Shown: positions 63,906 to 64,000 of the stretch, in pieces | Numbering within the stretch: the stretch's first letter is position 1 | How the letters are laid out: each line of letters opens with the position of its first letter | IMG/VR virus record: IMGVR_UViG_3300042691_040362 | Span: 1 to 64,000 of that record | Direction: 5' to 3' (one strand) | DNA: 64,000 nt | Origin: a virus | Translations under genes and position numbers: made by a program | Notes under the pieces: generated by a model | Told to the model about the DNA's origin: nothing | The model's input: only the letters and a program-made list of their open reading frames with translations | Databases searched by the model: none

Positions 63906-64000
63906 AAAAAATCCCTTCAATTAAATCTATTTCGCTTGAGGAAGCAGAACAATATATTTCTCAAGATGAGGATGTGCAAAATTCTTCTATTTATTATTTT
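63902..64000 (+). CDS. Partial ORF, continues past window
   Basis: ATGA overlap with the phosphoribosyltransferase gene; MKKIPSIKSISLEEAEQYISQDEDVQ and onwards, 33 codons visible, open to the window edge. Too short to assign. Confidence 0.6.
   Translation, partial: MKKIPSIKSISLEEAEQYISQDEDVQNSSIYYF

Overview
The window looks like 64 kb from the replication and host-takeover part of a large tailed-phage genome (Caudoviricetes, T4-like replisome) whose host is probably in the Bacteroidota. The phage call rests on a family B DNA polymerase, a gp45-like sliding clamp and gp44/gp62-like clamp-loader genes in one block, a phage-style GroES/GroEL pair, thymidylate synthase, and dozens of tiny packed genes. 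The Bacteroidota call rests on very AT-rich DNA, the absence of Shine-Dalgarno leaders, -10 boxes resembling the Bacteroidota TAnnTTTG element, secreted proteins with PKD domains, and a gliding-motility-type (CHU_C, T9SS type B) C-terminal domain. No terminase, capsid or tail-tube gene was recognised, so this is a fragment of a larger genome. Every gene I accept is on the + strand.

Layout. 1-12.5 kb: end of thymidylate synthase, small genes, DNA polymerase, clamp, GroES/GroEL, clamp loader and a RecB/Cas4-like Fe-S nuclease. 12.5-25 kb: a continuous glycan locus with about five glycosyltransferases, a heptose kinase and a nucleotidyltransferase (the two HldE activities on separate genes), an RmlC-like epimerase, two sugar epimerases/reductases, a cupin and two methyltransferases. 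25-32.8 kb: small genes, zinc-finger proteins, five proteins in the window sharing the N-terminus MKKSEL(K/Q)Q(I/L)IKEEI, AT-hook proteins and an HExxH metalloprotease. 32.8-37.5 kb: exported PKD/Ig-like/CHU_C proteins and a 21-repeat HAEG fibre-like protein. 38.4-40.7 kb: a structured non-coding region and five tRNA-like elements with identical outer arms but different centres, alternating with genes including a GH16 glucanase. 41-46 kb: lipoproteins, a RecA/RadA-like ATPase and two DUF932-like paralogues. 46-64 kb: about 55 mostly tiny accessory genes, many paralogous and many with their own promoter, plus gene-poor intervals with a sixth tRNA-like element, GC-rich hairpins and a GC-rich structured RNA candidate.

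Regulation. One promoter-like element recurs 48 times by my hand count: a nine-base box (consensus TAGGAYTAC), exactly 13 nt, then GTATATTTA. Its first three bases are often the stop codon of the previous gene. In about ten places the box sits inside the loop or stem of a terminator hairpin, so terminator and promoter are superimposed. The distance to the next ATG is often only 4-18 nt, so many transcripts should be leaderless or nearly so. Many starts carry the conserved context AAAGTTATG or AAGGTTATG.

The strongest candidates for something undescribed are the tRNA-like/structured-RNA array at 38.4-40.7 kb with its outlier at 59.0 kb, and the superimposed terminator-promoter system. All function calls come from reading motifs; no database search or folding program was run.
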